From the NCBI GenBank assembly GCA_022315425.1, contig JAIUPT010000033.1, forward strand, positions 2,071,607-2,135,606: 64,000 nucleotides of DNA, read 5' to 3'. The notes below the pieces were generated by a model. It ran no database searches and was not told the DNA's origin. It saw only the letters and a list, made by a program, of their open reading frames with translations. This document shows, piece after piece, positions 1-11,018 of this stretch. The position numbers and the translations under genes are program-made. The stretch is from Pseudevernia furfuracea (taxonomy: Eukaryota > Ascomycota > Lecanoromycetes > Lecanorales > Parmeliaceae). The first letter of the stretch is position 1. Each line of letters opens with the position of its first letter.

Positions 1-2277
1 CGGAGGCGGAAACCGAAAGGTTTGATCGGAGCCTCTGAAGCACCAACATTAAGCATTACTGTCCTTACCATCATGTCCATCTTCGCCATTTCAGGCCTCC
101 TCACCGGTCACTGTGCAATAGATAGTGGCATATTCAAGTGTTAATGGTTTTTGTTTAGTGTTAAGTAATATCGGGACCGACCCTTCACACATTCAGTTCT
201 TGGCACGGGGAGCGTTTTCCGGTAACCTGATCACTAGGGTCGGGTATCTTTCCTGTTACCTAGAAAGCGTGAGGTCCGAGATGGAGTCTTGTCAGCAAAG
301 GTCCTTGCTAATGCATTCCTTCTGTCGAACCCCTGGACTGCGCGCCGAGTAAGAAAAATATGTGGGAGCGTATCCCAAAATCCGGGTGAATGGTGCGTAG
401 TAGTAGAATTCCATTTAGGAACCTGGGGCCCCTTTGGCCTTTTATTACCGCCCTTCTCGGGCAACTCATTATCTCGTTTTCGCCTTCGATAGGCTGATGC
501 TGATGGGTTGTTAAAGGAAGCGATTGCGGGCATGATAACCTGGCCGGTTGACTGATTGATTGGTTGGAGAGCTCGCGGCGTGTCGAGAAGAGTTTGAGGT
601 GTGGTACTTGAAGAGTTGATGACTGGCTGTGAGGGAAAGTAGTCTTGTTGTAAGGATACTATAGGGCCATGAAGTCTAGATATAACAGATCGACCTGGAA
701 CCAGTCTTGTTGCATCATCTTGATGGAACGCGCATTATCTGAGGGGCATAATGTTTCACATCGATGAGCATTTATATTTTTACTATTTTTAGCCCCCCAC
801 CGAGCGGCTACAGCCGTTTTAGCCGCAACTTATAATTGGCTCCTTAAATTCCGAGGTTCCTCCCTCGGATGTATTCGGCTTCATCAGCTTCCCACCCCCA
901 TGCTCGATGCATCAGTATGGAGGCCCCTATCGCACAACCTACCCTCTCTTTCAACCATCCGTCAGTATCTATATTGACACCCTCAACAATCTCTTGGCGT
1001 TTCTTTGTATGGGTACTTTGAGGAGTAGAACGTCCTGTAGTCTGGCTACATGTCTGAAACATCGCTCGTGTTCAGGAAACCGTCTGATTATGGGACCGGG
1101 GGGGGGGGGTTTCGAGGAGACTACAAGCCGGTGCGCTGGCGAGTCTGTATGTTGGAAGAGAGCGTTTTTGGAATATCTCAGTACATCGTCATCTCTGAGT
1201 CTGGACTGAAATTGATAAATCTCATGGACGGCGCATTGGAGGTTCGTTTGGCAAATTCTTTTTTCTAACCAAATCGAATGCTGGATCAATGCCTGCGGAC
1301 TACTATCAAGCCGCCTAGGATGCCACCCCGGCTTGTACATCTAGTCATCATCCTTAATCAGAGACTGCACACCTTCTCCTTCATCTTCCTCTGCTTCATG
1401 CTCCTTTTCATGAGCCTCAAGCACTCTGCGCGCAACCTCACTTCCTCGAGCTCTGTGAGCTTGTCCTCCTCCGCGAATGTCTCCCCTTCCTCACTCTCGA
1501 GTAGGTCATTCAAACGTAAATGGAGAGACAAGTAAACGGATATCTCTGCAGGATAAAATCCCCATAGTGTAGTGAGAGCATAGAGCAGAAGTCCTACATA
1601 GAGAGACACCTGGACTGGGGTGATTCCCCCTTTCCATTTTTCACATGGCCTGAAATCTTCTTAGTTTGCCAGCTTTTCTGCTTCTATAGCCCCTCCATCC
1701 CCTGCCCATAGATCACTCCGTGAAAAGAGGTCAATCGTCCCTTTTGTCGCGAAGAAAGCTTCTCGATCAGGTCAATAATGCTAGGATTGATCAAAAGGTT
1801 GATAGTTACCCTCATATTCAGGGATTATACCCCTCCCAAAAACGAATACTATCAACTCGAGGACCCTGTGACGGCGCGGTTCCTTGTTCTAACATTGTTT
1901 TGATTTTGGAGAAGATATCCGGCCAACTCCCCCCTTATGCAAGGCTTTTGGTCCACTCTCTCTAATCTCTGCTGAATAGACCCGATCCGTAGGGACTGGC
2001 CTCGAGAACACAATTCCTGCCATTTCAACCTTCGTAGCTCACCGGAAGCTAGATATTGACTATAGTCGTGACAGCTGTATATACACAAAGGGTCTTGGCT
2101 GTGTGAGTTGGCGAACCAGTGAAGGTACCTCGGTAGGTATGAATCGCTGCCAAGGCATTCTCGATCCTGCGCCAAGAACGGGTACAACTCAGCACTAACA
2201 ACAAAACCACCAGCACCACCACCAACACCAGCACCAAACCAACGTTTTCCTATCCGCCCCTCACACCCACAGCCATC
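1..2277. other. Gene-poor stretch, no confident gene
   Basis: I found no gene I can name here. Two minus-strand reading frames look faintly coding: 844-1062, with a C-terminal-looking stretch ending in RGRNLGI, and 1358-1609, with a charged Glu/Lys/Arg-rich tail after a hydrophobic start. They could be exons of one small unresolved gene, but I could not find a splice model joining them. A run of 12 G lies at 1098-1109. Another minus-strand fragment at 234-533 is listed separately. Confidence 0.4.
234..533 (-). pseudogene. Possible fragment of a fungal hypothetical protein
   Basis: A 99-codon open stretch contains a Lys/Arg-rich segment followed by the pattern FWDTLPHIFLTRRA and then FDRRN. 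From memory, similar Trp-Asp...Leu-Thr-Arg-Arg-Ala...Asp-Arg-Arg-Asn strings occur near the start of long uncharacterised fungal proteins. The reading frame closes at 234, and nothing convincing continues towards position 1. It may therefore be a broken remnant, or an exon whose partner lies outside the window. I have no function for it. Confidence 0.22.
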
Positions 2278-2627
2278 ATGGCAAAGAAAGGTACCATCTC
2301 CATCCCCTCCCCCTTCTTCCCCCTTGCGCTCATAGACCACAGCTAACACCTCTCCTTCACAGCCAAATCCCGCACCATAGCCGTCCGCCTCATCTCCATG
2401 GCCCTGACAGGCTACTACCGAACCCTCCGACGGCCCCGCGCGCACAGGCCGCTTTCGATGCTGAAATACGATCCTGTCGGTACGTCTACAGATGCGCATT
2501 CTACACACAATGGGTGCTAAGGAGGGACGGGGCGGGGGTCGGGGGAGGTTGCATGGACGTAGTCGCTGACGGTCTTGCAGTGAAGAAACAGGTCCTCTTC
2601 CTCGAGCAGAAACGTGGTGGGAAGTGA
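2278..2627 (+). CDS. MRPL39: Mitochondrial large-subunit ribosomal protein bL33m
   Basis: This is a 58-residue ribosomal protein of the bacterial L33 family, part of the mitochondrial 54S large subunit. It has three exons, 2278-2290, 2363-2479 and 2581-2627, each joint placed by GT...AG sites with frame kept. The protein begins MAKKAKSRT and carries the family core: a basic start, then TGYYRT, then LKYDPVVKKQVLFLEQK. The segment DPVV+K/R+xVxF/Y is the L33 signature shared with yeast Mrpl39 and bacterial RpmG. The first exon is only 13 bp, so it is easily missed by automated callers. Length matches the family (50-70 residues). It is an isolated housekeeping gene on the plus strand with no operon-like neighbour. 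Identification is from recognised family sequence; the splice sites are seen directly. Confidence 0.93.
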
Positions 2628-3127
2628 GAGGATAAAGAAGTTGGAACTGGAACATATACTGGCGATGTGGATAACGTAGGGATGCCCGTGCGTGGGGAGG
2701 TCACTTGGTGAAGTCTTGTTGAGGAATCACGGGCAACCCGGGTAGAAGAGTAGGCATGTTCTGCAAACTCGAACGCGCTGCAAGTGCTACTGTGACATGG
2801 CATACATGGTACGGAGGTGGACTAAAGGCTTGAAGTTCGTTGGACAGCAGGGGTTGGAGCCAGAGTATTCGCTATATTATGTTTGTCGAGCATGCTCATA
2901 TAGAGCATTTGCAGCTATACCCCCCCCCAAAAACATAGCTGCAAGATATCATGTATGATAGGTTTTGAAGATGTTGCTAGCGCGCAAAATGACTTCGTGA
3001 ATTGAGCAAAATTGCCATGAGAGTATCGCAGCATATTACTGCATATTAGCGTGAATATGATCGATCCCACGGTGGTGTAGATCTATTCCTGGGCAAATCG
3101 GCGGGTGAACTTATCATCTAGTACGAG
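2628..3127. other. Intergenic between convergent genes
   Basis: About 500 bp separate the end of the bL33m gene from the end of the minus-strand coiled-coil gene. I see no gene here. It must hold both 3' untranslated regions and terminators, but no clear signal can be assigned. Confidence 0.5.
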
Positions 3128-6100
3128 TTATTTGGCATAGTCCCAAAGCTTTGAATGGTTGGAAGGTGGCTTACCCTTTGGAGCGCTTGATTTCCTTCTT
3201 GTCATCTTTCGGCTACGACCTTTCAGAAGGGGCGATTGAGAGTCTTCAATGATTGGTCCGAGGGCCTTCGCCTGCTTTGGAGGCTCAGTTTTTGGCACCT
3301 TGCCTGGCCGAGCGTTTGTATCGTTGAACCCGGCGGCAACGCTGTTACGTTTACCTTGTCTAGGATCCTTCACGCTACCCTGCGGCTGGGTTGATTCCCG
3401 CGTGATGCTCGCTTCTCTATGGGAACCTGGGATGCTGATGTCAGGACGAGAGGAGACTTTGGTAGGAGAGGTGGCTGCTGAAGGTCTGGGCACCGCGTGA
3501 TTATGTGCAACCTTGGGGTAAGTGCGCGCCTGTGACTGCGAGTGAGACTTGTTCGAGGTAAGGGTGCCAGTATGTGGTGTAGCTTCGCGGAATGATTGGT
3601 GCTGTCTTCGCTGCGTCTCAGATATCACGGTTGTATGGAATACCGAGTTCCGGGAGTAGTCGAGGTCTTTGGCACGGGAACCGGCACCAGGAGTCGATGG
3701 GAAAAGGTGAGATATATCCTCACCAGCTATGGTTTGAGAGCCTTCCTGAGCATAGCCGGCAAAAGGATCTTCCAGCATTAAGTCGTTAAGGCCCACGAAT
3801 GTTGGTTTTTCTGTTGGCTGTGAGTCCTCTACTACTGCCGGTCGGTTCGTGAAATGTCTGAAAGATTTGGATTTTGTGGGCCCAACGCAAGTGGTCTGAT
3901 CGATCGAGGCTTGTGATGCTTTAAGCGCCATGATCTCCAGATCTTTGGCCCTTACTTGGTCATTCGCCTTGTTCGACATTGCTTGCGAGTCCCGACATTC
4001 GTTGTTCTTCTCACACATCCTCGCTTCCATTTCCTTAAGATGAAGCTGGAGAGCCTTCCTAGTCCCGATTGTAGCCTCTTTCTCGGTCTGCGCCCCCCTC
4101 AGCAACGTTTGCAATTGGGCAGTTTCTCTTTCCGATTTCTCTTTCTCCGTCTGCGCACCCTTCAGCAACGTTTGCAATTGGGCAGTTTCTCTTTCCGATT
4201 TCTCTTTCTCCGTCTGCGCCCCCTTCAGCAACGTTTGCAACTGGACAATCTCCCTTTCCGATCTCTCTTTCTCCGCTTTCAGCATATTGATATGTCTGGT
4301 TACGTTCTTCAACTTCTCTTCGGCGGGAGATTTTTCCAATTTCAGCTGCTGGACAACATTCATGTGCTCGCTCTGCATACTTGCAAGCTGCATGTTTGCT
4401 GCCTTTGATAATTCTTTTCTCAGTTGCTCCCGCTCAAACATGGCTTGTCTCTCGCTCGTCGACTTTTCTTCCCGCAATCTCGTTGTTTCTTCATATGCGG
4501 CCTCAAGTTGTTGTTGGGTAGTAGCCAAATGTTCAGTCACTTCTCTAGCGTCCGTGGAAGTTTGCCGAAGCTGACCGGAAAGATCTGTAGCTTCCTTCCT
4601 TAAAGTGACAATCTCGCTTTGGAGATTCCTATTCCGAGAGTCAACCTCCTGAATGCGGAGCAAAGTTTGTGGGGCCTCTGCGGGTTGGCTCTGATTCCTG
4701 GCTGCAACAGTCTCCAAAGCCACAATCTTTCGCGACTGCTCTTGGTCTTTGAGTCGAAGAGCTACAACTTCTTGGCGAGCGTCCGCAAGTGAATTCTCGG
4801 TTGCCTGTAACCGTTCTCGAACAGTAGCCCTCACCTCACGAAGGTCGTTTATTTGTGCTGACAGAGCGTGTTCAGAAGATACATTACCGCTCAAGGCTCG
4901 AAGTTGATCCTGCATAGCCAGCGCAAGCTGCTTTTGTCCTACCTCTATTGAGTTAGAACTTTCCTCGCAAGCTTCGACGGAACGAGCAATGCTGTCATTG
5001 AATTAGTACGGGTTTGATCGACCAGCGAAAGGTGCATACCCTCCGACAAAGCCATCCATAGTATCACTGAGCTTTCGGAGGTCTTCTGGCTTGACAGTAT
5101 CCGCTTTGTGAAGCTTTTCTAACATTCCAACGCACTGCTCTAACATTGGCCCAATCGGATCACGAGAGTCTAATTCTGAAGATTTCTGAAGCGGGACAAT
5201 AGATTGGGCCTGGTGTAACAGATCGTCTATTTTGCCAGTGATAGTATCGCGATGGCCGGTGAAGAGTTCCAAAAGCTGTCCGTGGCTGGCCGTGATCCTG
5301 GAAACCTGGTCTTCTAGTCGGTCGCTTCTCTCTCGTTCAGCCATGAGCAAGCTCTCGTCGCGCTGTTTTTGGTAGTGTTCTGCGTCTTCTCGTAGCCGCT
5401 TCTGGTCATTCGCGAGGCCTTTGGCATAATCACTCAACCGCTTGATTTTGCTTTCCCAAACAGACTTGTTTGCCTTGAGTTTTGATAGTTCGGCAGTCTT
5501 CTGAGCCTCGCATTGTACGAATTCCTGTAGTTGACTGGAGAGGTTGTTGCTCGTGTCACGTAGCTGTTGTATTTCAGCCTCCTTCTGGTGTTGTGTAGCC
5601 CGGGAACACTCGAGCTCCTGCTGCCCTTGTCTCCGATGATACATGAGCAGTTTTAGAAGATCATCTTCTGTATATGGCGGTGGGAGACCATCCGTAGCTG
5701 GGCCCATCTTGGTCTTTTTCCGGCGAAATTTGATGATCTTAGGGGTGCCAGCTACTGAAGTCAAAGCATTCCTAGAAGCCTTGCGTAAACGACTACCGTT
5801 ATGCTCAGGTAAGGGTCCTTGGTGGGCTACGGCTCCCGTGGGACTATGACGCGACGTGGAAGCCATCGTAGCGGGTGCTGCGTGTGGGAAAGGCACTGAG
5901 AAAGGGTCTTTGACCACTGGAGTATCGTGATGCTCAGGTGAAGGTCCTTGGTGAGCTGCAATCTCAGTGAGACTATGACTCGACGTGGGAGCCATCGTAG
6001 TGGGCGCTGCGTGTGGGAAAGGCACTGAGAAAGGGTCTTTGACCACTGAAGTATCGTGATGCTCAGGTGAAGGTCCTCGGTGAGCTGCAACATTGACAGC

Positions 6101-6499
6101 ATTTTGCTTCGGTCTCCGGAAGTCGAGTTGTTGCACTGACTTGGCTTTGGTGAAGGTGAAGCCAGCAGCGGGGTCTTTACCCGAAGAGACCGGTCGGGTG
6201 AGCACCTTTAACGGTGCTCCCTGAGAGGCTTTCTGGGAGGTTTGTCGAGAAGATTGGCCTGATCCCCTTGAAACAATGTCATTGAGAATAGCTTCGTCGG
6301 CTTCGACATGGTCTTGAGGACCTAGATGGGGGTCTGCAAGGTCAGCTATCCAGTGCACAATGCCAGAAGATGGGAGACTCGCCATGTTCAATGCTTGAGA
6401 TGACTCTTGTGGGCCAATCATGGACTTTAGCTTGCCTCCATTCATGGTCGTAAGCGTTGCCAGCCTCCAGAGTTCGGCCTTTAGGCGATGGGATGTCAT
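3128..6499 (-). CDS. Large coiled-coil protein, function unknown
   Basis: Two exons, 6499-5040 and 4991-3128, flank a 48-bp intron (5039-4992) with donor GTATGC, branch-like TACTAAT and an ACAG acceptor. They give 1107 residues. The first third is low-complexity and contains a 43-residue tandem repeat (HxGPSPEHHD...VPFPHAAP). Long heptad-rich coiled coils follow, roughly residues 270-420 and 500-810, with a 21-residue repeat (EKEKSERETAQLQTLLKGAQ). The C-terminal 280 residues are basic and Ser/Pro-rich, ending in an Arg/Lys-rich stretch that could be a nuclear localisation signal. I do not recognise a family; a cytoskeletal, spindle-pole or chromatin scaffold is possible but unproven. An upstream ATG at 6512 opens a different frame that stops after about 56 codons, so the true N-terminus could involve a further exon. 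Start confidence is therefore lower than exon confidence. Confidence 0.75.
4080..4265 (-). repeat. 63-bp coding tandem repeat, three copies
   Basis: Inside the coiled-coil gene a 63-bp unit encoding 21 residues (SEREIVQLQTLLKGAQTEKEK type) is repeated about three times with few changes. Because 21 residues are three heptads, each copy adds whole turns to the predicted coiled coil without breaking its register. Confidence 0.8.
5817..6100 (-). repeat. 129-bp coding tandem repeat
   Basis: A 129-bp unit (43 codons) occurs twice almost identically, with a shorter third piece, in the N-terminal disordered part of the coiled-coil protein. The same word, gccatcgtag, recurs exactly 129 bp apart at 5862 and 5991. 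Copy number may vary between strains. Confidence 0.8.
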
Positions 6500-6512
6500 T
6501 GGAAGTAGCCAT

Positions 6513-7041
6513 GCCTGTAGGGCAACGATGGAAGGATGTGTTGCACTTTCAAAGCGTAGTGGTCAAGACCGGTGAGAAGGCAGCATGTTAACTTCAGGGA
6601 AGGAACGAGAGAGGGAAGTAGCAGTTTGCCAAGCCTCGCCAAGCGCTATTTGCAAGGCATTTCTTCCTTCAACCGAATCTCCTATAGTGTAGGTTACCTT
6701 TACTTGTCGCCTTTTCAGAGTCTTCTCGAGCCGATCCTCGTCACATAAATCGACTTAGTGCAGGGGATTTGATTTATGTGCAAAGAAGAAATCTACGAAG
6801 CAATCACGGTTGAACACCGTAGAGATCTCTTCTCATAGCTTCGTATGTGTTCCAGTAGCAGACATATAAACCATAAGAAGAGCGCATATACTTCCCAATA
6901 GCTGAAACCGCGGACAACAAGCACTTCCGAGACTCCATCGTTGCAAAAGCGTTGCAACGCCAACTCTCGTACAATCATCTCCATTAACCAAAGACCTGGT
7001 TTCCAAGTACCATAACTGAGCACCAGATACAGGATCTTGCT
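6513..7041. other. Intergenic, coiled-coil gene promoter
   Basis: The 530 bp between the start of the coiled-coil gene and the end of PEX11 hold short minus-strand open stretches (6793-7069) that lie directly after the PEX11 stop and look like its 3' untranslated region. I see no separate gene. Confidence 0.5.
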
Positions 7042-7930
7042 CTAGGCTGTCTTCTTCCATGTACTCCACACTCCAATCAAGCTGCTCACCGTCCCAGCCA
7101 GCCCAACGATGCCGTCATCAAGGCTTGCATAGCCAAGTGCCGCGCTGGGGATTGTAAGATCGCAAAGGTCCGAGATAAGCTGGAGATTTGTGGTGTTGCG
7201 CTCCCTGTTGTCGTCATCAGCGTCTACCCTCAATCATCAAGGGCAACGTTTGGGGACTGACTTCATGATCTTCTTGCTCTCCACGACACCCTCCCCTTCA
7301 CTTTTGTTGATGTTCTGCTCCCTTTGCCGTAGCTGCCACAAAGTATAAAGGCCAGCAATAGCATTAAATGTCAACCCAGCAAACCACGCCCTGTAAGCCT
7401 CCTGCTGTAACCTCTTCGCGCTCGCCAAAGGCCGAATTCCAGCAGCGTCAAGCTGCCGATTAGCAATCAGCTCGCAGCCGTTTCCTGCCAGATATGATAG
7501 CACTCACATATGTAACAGCATCCAAGCTCAAGTACATAGCATACCCCAACTGCCTCCCTACAGCACAGTACTTCAGAACTGGGTCCACATTCTTACTGTC
7601 AACCGCCACAGCAGCCGCTTTGAAGTGCTCCACATTCTTGCCCAGCCGTAGCGCTTTCCGTGTGAGGCCGAATTGCTTCTTAATGGCTTCGTAGGGCGCG
7701 ACGAGCTTGGCAGGATTGTTGGTGCGGAAGAGGTACCAGGCGTAGAAGCGGGAGAAGTATTGAAGTGTGCGGAGGAGCTTATCACGCCCAACTGTAAGAG
7801 GAGCGTGTTAGCAATGGGCCGAAGACTGGTTCAACAATCTAGGGTGAAGCGTCTGAGACCCACCTGTTGTGGCGACAAAGCGCAGGTAGTGAGCTACCGT
7901 AGGATGGTATATGACCGCGTCTGCAACCAT
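7042..7930 (-). CDS. PEX11: Peroxisomal membrane protein PEX11
   Basis: This peroxin elongates and divides peroxisomes and acts at the peroxisomal membrane. Four exons, 7930-7864, 7791-7508, 7452-7290 and 7223-7042, give 231 residues, the usual size. The start MVADAVIYHP and the following HYLRFVATTVGRDKLLRTLQYFSRF are classic fungal PEX11. The C-terminus, LCDLTIP...GLAGTVSSLIGVW, ending WKKTA, is the conserved amphipathic and membrane-associated tail. Introns 1 and 2 have good sites (GTGGGT...ACAG, GTGAGT...GCAG). The last junction (7289-7224, 66 bp) is less certain: it is needed because the frame otherwise meets TGA TGA, and it keeps the frame and gives the expected length. Neighbours are unrelated in function. 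Confidence 0.94.
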
Positions 7931-8186
7931 CATGAGGATGAATTGGTCGTTCTATAGAATGGACGTTAATGATTGTTGTGGAATTCCTTCGTATTTCGTT
8001 GATTAATAAGTCAGCCGGAAGGATGGAGACAAAGCAAAGTTGGACCGCGGCTCAGGGTTTGGTCACGTGCAGCACCTGGCCTTCACTTAGCCTGTCAACA
8101 TGAGGCTTCACTAGCTATACGTGGAGACATTGACTGTGGATCATGATTATGCACTCATTGGGTATCATATCACCGCTATAAACACA

Positions 8187-10577
8187 TCACATGTTTCTGA
8201 AAACATTCCCACTCGCACTTCTCCTTCCCTTGTCTCGTCGTCTGTCCGCCCCTGAATTTTCAACCTTCTGAGCCTTCCTCTTCCTCTCCGGGGCAAAGGT
8301 GATCTCCCGCTCCCCTACAACGGACCTCGTATTGGTCTTTGTGAGTTTGCTACGCTCAGCTCGTGATCCGAAAGAGCGGTCCCGGGCTTGCTGAGGCTTA
8401 TTCGAGGATGTGACTCGCATCTGTGGTTGTTGAGGCCGGTGACCGGATCTCTTGTAAGAGACCGAAGAGATGCGTCCAGTGTCTTTGGTCTTAGGTGCCT
8501 CCTCCTCTTCACTAGACTCGTCAGAGTCGGATCTGGGTATGTCGGCGAGAGCTTCTTCCTCCACAGCCGTGAGTTTGCGCTCATCGCCATCGGTAGGCGC
8601 CATAGGCCCTGGTTTCGTGCTCGGGTTCAGCGATTGGAACTCCCGTGAGCGCTCATCGATGGCAAAGTCTTCGTCTTGGAACAGCTTGGAGAAACGTGGA
8701 TCTGCCAGTAGGCTGCCTGTGGGTTTCTCCTCCACACCAGCCGTTGCGACGGCATCCTCAATCTTGTCATCGTCTCCACCCTTCTCGAGTACTTTCTTGG
8801 CGTGTCTTCGCTCTTCTCGTTCTGCTCGCTCCATCATCTTTTCTGCCAGCTTCTTGTTGACCTTGGCTGTAATCTTTTTGTTGCCTCTGATCCTGCTCTC
8901 CCTCTCTGTATCAATCTTGTCCTTTACTCTCTTGTTCCTTTCTTCTTCCCACACAAATGGATCTGCGATGAGCTTCGCTTCTTCGTAAAGCCGTTGCGCC
9001 ACAAAGTAGCCATGCATGTAAGGGCGAAGCAGACTGGTGGTCCCTACCAAGTGGGCGAGATTTAGCGACTGGAGCTGCTGCATGGTCAGGAACTTGTAGT
9101 TATCATAAACGTCGCCAGCCTTCTGGCTGGTGAACGCGTTAGGATCATTGGGGTCCTCCGCCATCTCCTCCACTAGATTGTCAAGAAATGAGCACCATCT
9201 GGGAGCCGGTCCAAGCTGTGGTATCAGGAAACTATGTTGTTGCCGTCCTTCATTCGCAGTCAAGATCATCCCAGAGTCTTTGCACCACGCTACTGAGTTG
9301 ATATCCACAGCGGGCTCGACAGATGTCCAGGGAGATCCATCTCGCTGATCCCAGATTTTGATGATCCTTTTGTCTGCCGACAGTATCTTGGGTTCAGCGA
9401 TCTGTGCCCGAGTTGAAGTAGAGGATGCAAGGTAAATGAGCGTTTGTATTGGGTATCCGTAGCCTTGATCTTTTTTCAGTAAAGGAGCAGGTGAACGGAG
9501 ATCATAAAGGTAAATCAATCCCGTGGAAGATCCTGTGGCTATCCCTAAGCCGGAGCGGTCGAACTCCAAAGCTGTGATCTCCTGCCTCACGTCGATTGGG
9601 CTTGAATGTCTGGGACTCTGCAAAATGCTGACTCGATCTCTTGAGCGTGGGTCCCAAAATTCCACAGTACCCAGTGATGTCCCGAAAGCCACTAGCCCAT
9701 GCGATTCCTCCGCGATTGCAGCGGTATTGACGCTCCCTGTGCTGATTCCACCCTGTAGTGCACCGCCGCCGCTGGAAGTGAAATCGTCACCACCAACATC
9801 GACTTCGTATCCTCGCATGTACCTTCCCGCTTCTAGATTCAGCCTGAAGACCTCGCCGTTGCCGTTCTGATTGACGCCAACAGCGGGAATCAGGGCCTCT
9901 GCAGATCGCTTGTCATATTTGAGATCTCTTCCATATCGTGGGAGCCTGGTGGTATGGTGGCATCCAAGAGGAGTGTGGACTTCAAGGGAACGATCTGCCT
10001 GCAAGTGTAGAGATTTGGAGTAGTCTGTAGATAACAGGAGGAAGGTGGTGTTGAGAGATATCGTATGGCGAGCAAAGGATAGTGACAAATGGGGTAGGTA
10101 GTGGGTATGTATCTGCGGCTTGTAGGTTCCTGGCAGCCTGTTAGCAATCATTCTCCAAGCGCCACGAGCACAGTAGAAAGCAAGCATACAATGCTATCGA
10201 AGACATACCCGTGCTCATGACCCATTGTCCATCATCGCTCACTCTCACCTGCATACCGCGGAGTCAGCATGATTTAGTTGAGACAGAAACGTCGGGCTGC
10301 AGAAACAAGTTTGGGGAGAATTATGGTACTTTGCTCCGGGGACATGTCTTGGGATTTAGGCAAGGTATGGAGAAGAAGTCGCTCGGAGGTGTAGACATAC
10401 ACACTGACTAGCCTCCTCAAATTCGAAGTCCTGGAGTAGCTCAATGCGACTGGCATACTCGGGATCATTTTTCAGACTTCTTTTTCGTTTTCTGGCTAGC
10501 CATTCGGGAAGAGGTCGTGCGGTGGAAGAGCCTGAGATGGTATAAACCGGAACAGCAGAGTGATTACTGATCTTCAT
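8187..10577 (-). CDS. ENP2: Ribosome biogenesis protein ENP2 / NOL10
   Basis: This nucleolar factor is needed for 18S rRNA maturation in the 90S/SSU processome. Exons 10577-10401, 10248-10209 (only 40 bp) and 10129-8187 give 719 residues. The N-terminus has the family string GSSTARPLPEWLARKRKRSLK, followed by ELLQDFEF. The middle is a WD40-like propeller, including EFWDPRSRDRV and the run ILSADKRIIKIWDQRDG. Near residue 500 is MQQLQSLNLAHLVGT. A NUC153-type motif (DPRFSKLF then EDFAID) follows, and the tail is Lys/Arg-rich as expected for a nucleolar protein. The donor after TGT is GTATGT. It is divergent from MED13 with 441 bp between starts. Confidence 0.95.
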
Positions 10578-11018
10578 GACGATTCAGTTCCACTCGAGGC
10601 TGCTGCTGTAGAGTTGTAGAGCTGGAGAGCTGGAGAGCGCGAGAACTGGAGAGCGCATAAGGTACGGAATACATGTAATTTTTCAAAATCTTTTCAAGAC
10701 GGCATCATCAGGTCATGCATGGCAGCAGATTAACGGATGTTCCCGACGCTAAACTTTGAGGCTTAGGGTTCCGAACCCCGAACCTCCTCGCCCGAAGATC
10801 TGCGCAGGGCTCCGCAGCTTCATTCTTGGGGGGAGATCAGCCCTGCTCGAAGTGCACATCCCCCTCGCTATCAAATCAATTTCATTCGTGCACTCGAGCG
10901 CTAGTTTTTCAAGTCTTCAGAATGTGCTTCATCTACCCAAAGCGAAGCACTTCTACAGCACATAGCTATTCTATGAGTTGCTACAAGTCGCAACGCCGAT
11001 TGGCACATGAAAGGGGGC
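10578..11018. promoter_or_regulatory. Shared promoter region, ENP2 and MED13
   Basis: This 441-bp region separates two divergent starts and so must carry both promoters. A short imperfect GAGAGC-rich repeat (agctggagagctggagagcg) lies near the ENP2 start at about 10619-10652. No TATA element is evident on either side. Confidence 0.55.

Noticed and set aside
3956..4408. Plus-strand frame of 150 codons with LFLRLR repeats
   Set aside because: Antisense image of the coiled-coil repeat in the minus-strand gene.
8470..8988. Plus-strand Ser-rich frame of 172 codons
   Set aside because: Antisense of the Lys/Glu-rich C-terminus of ENP2.
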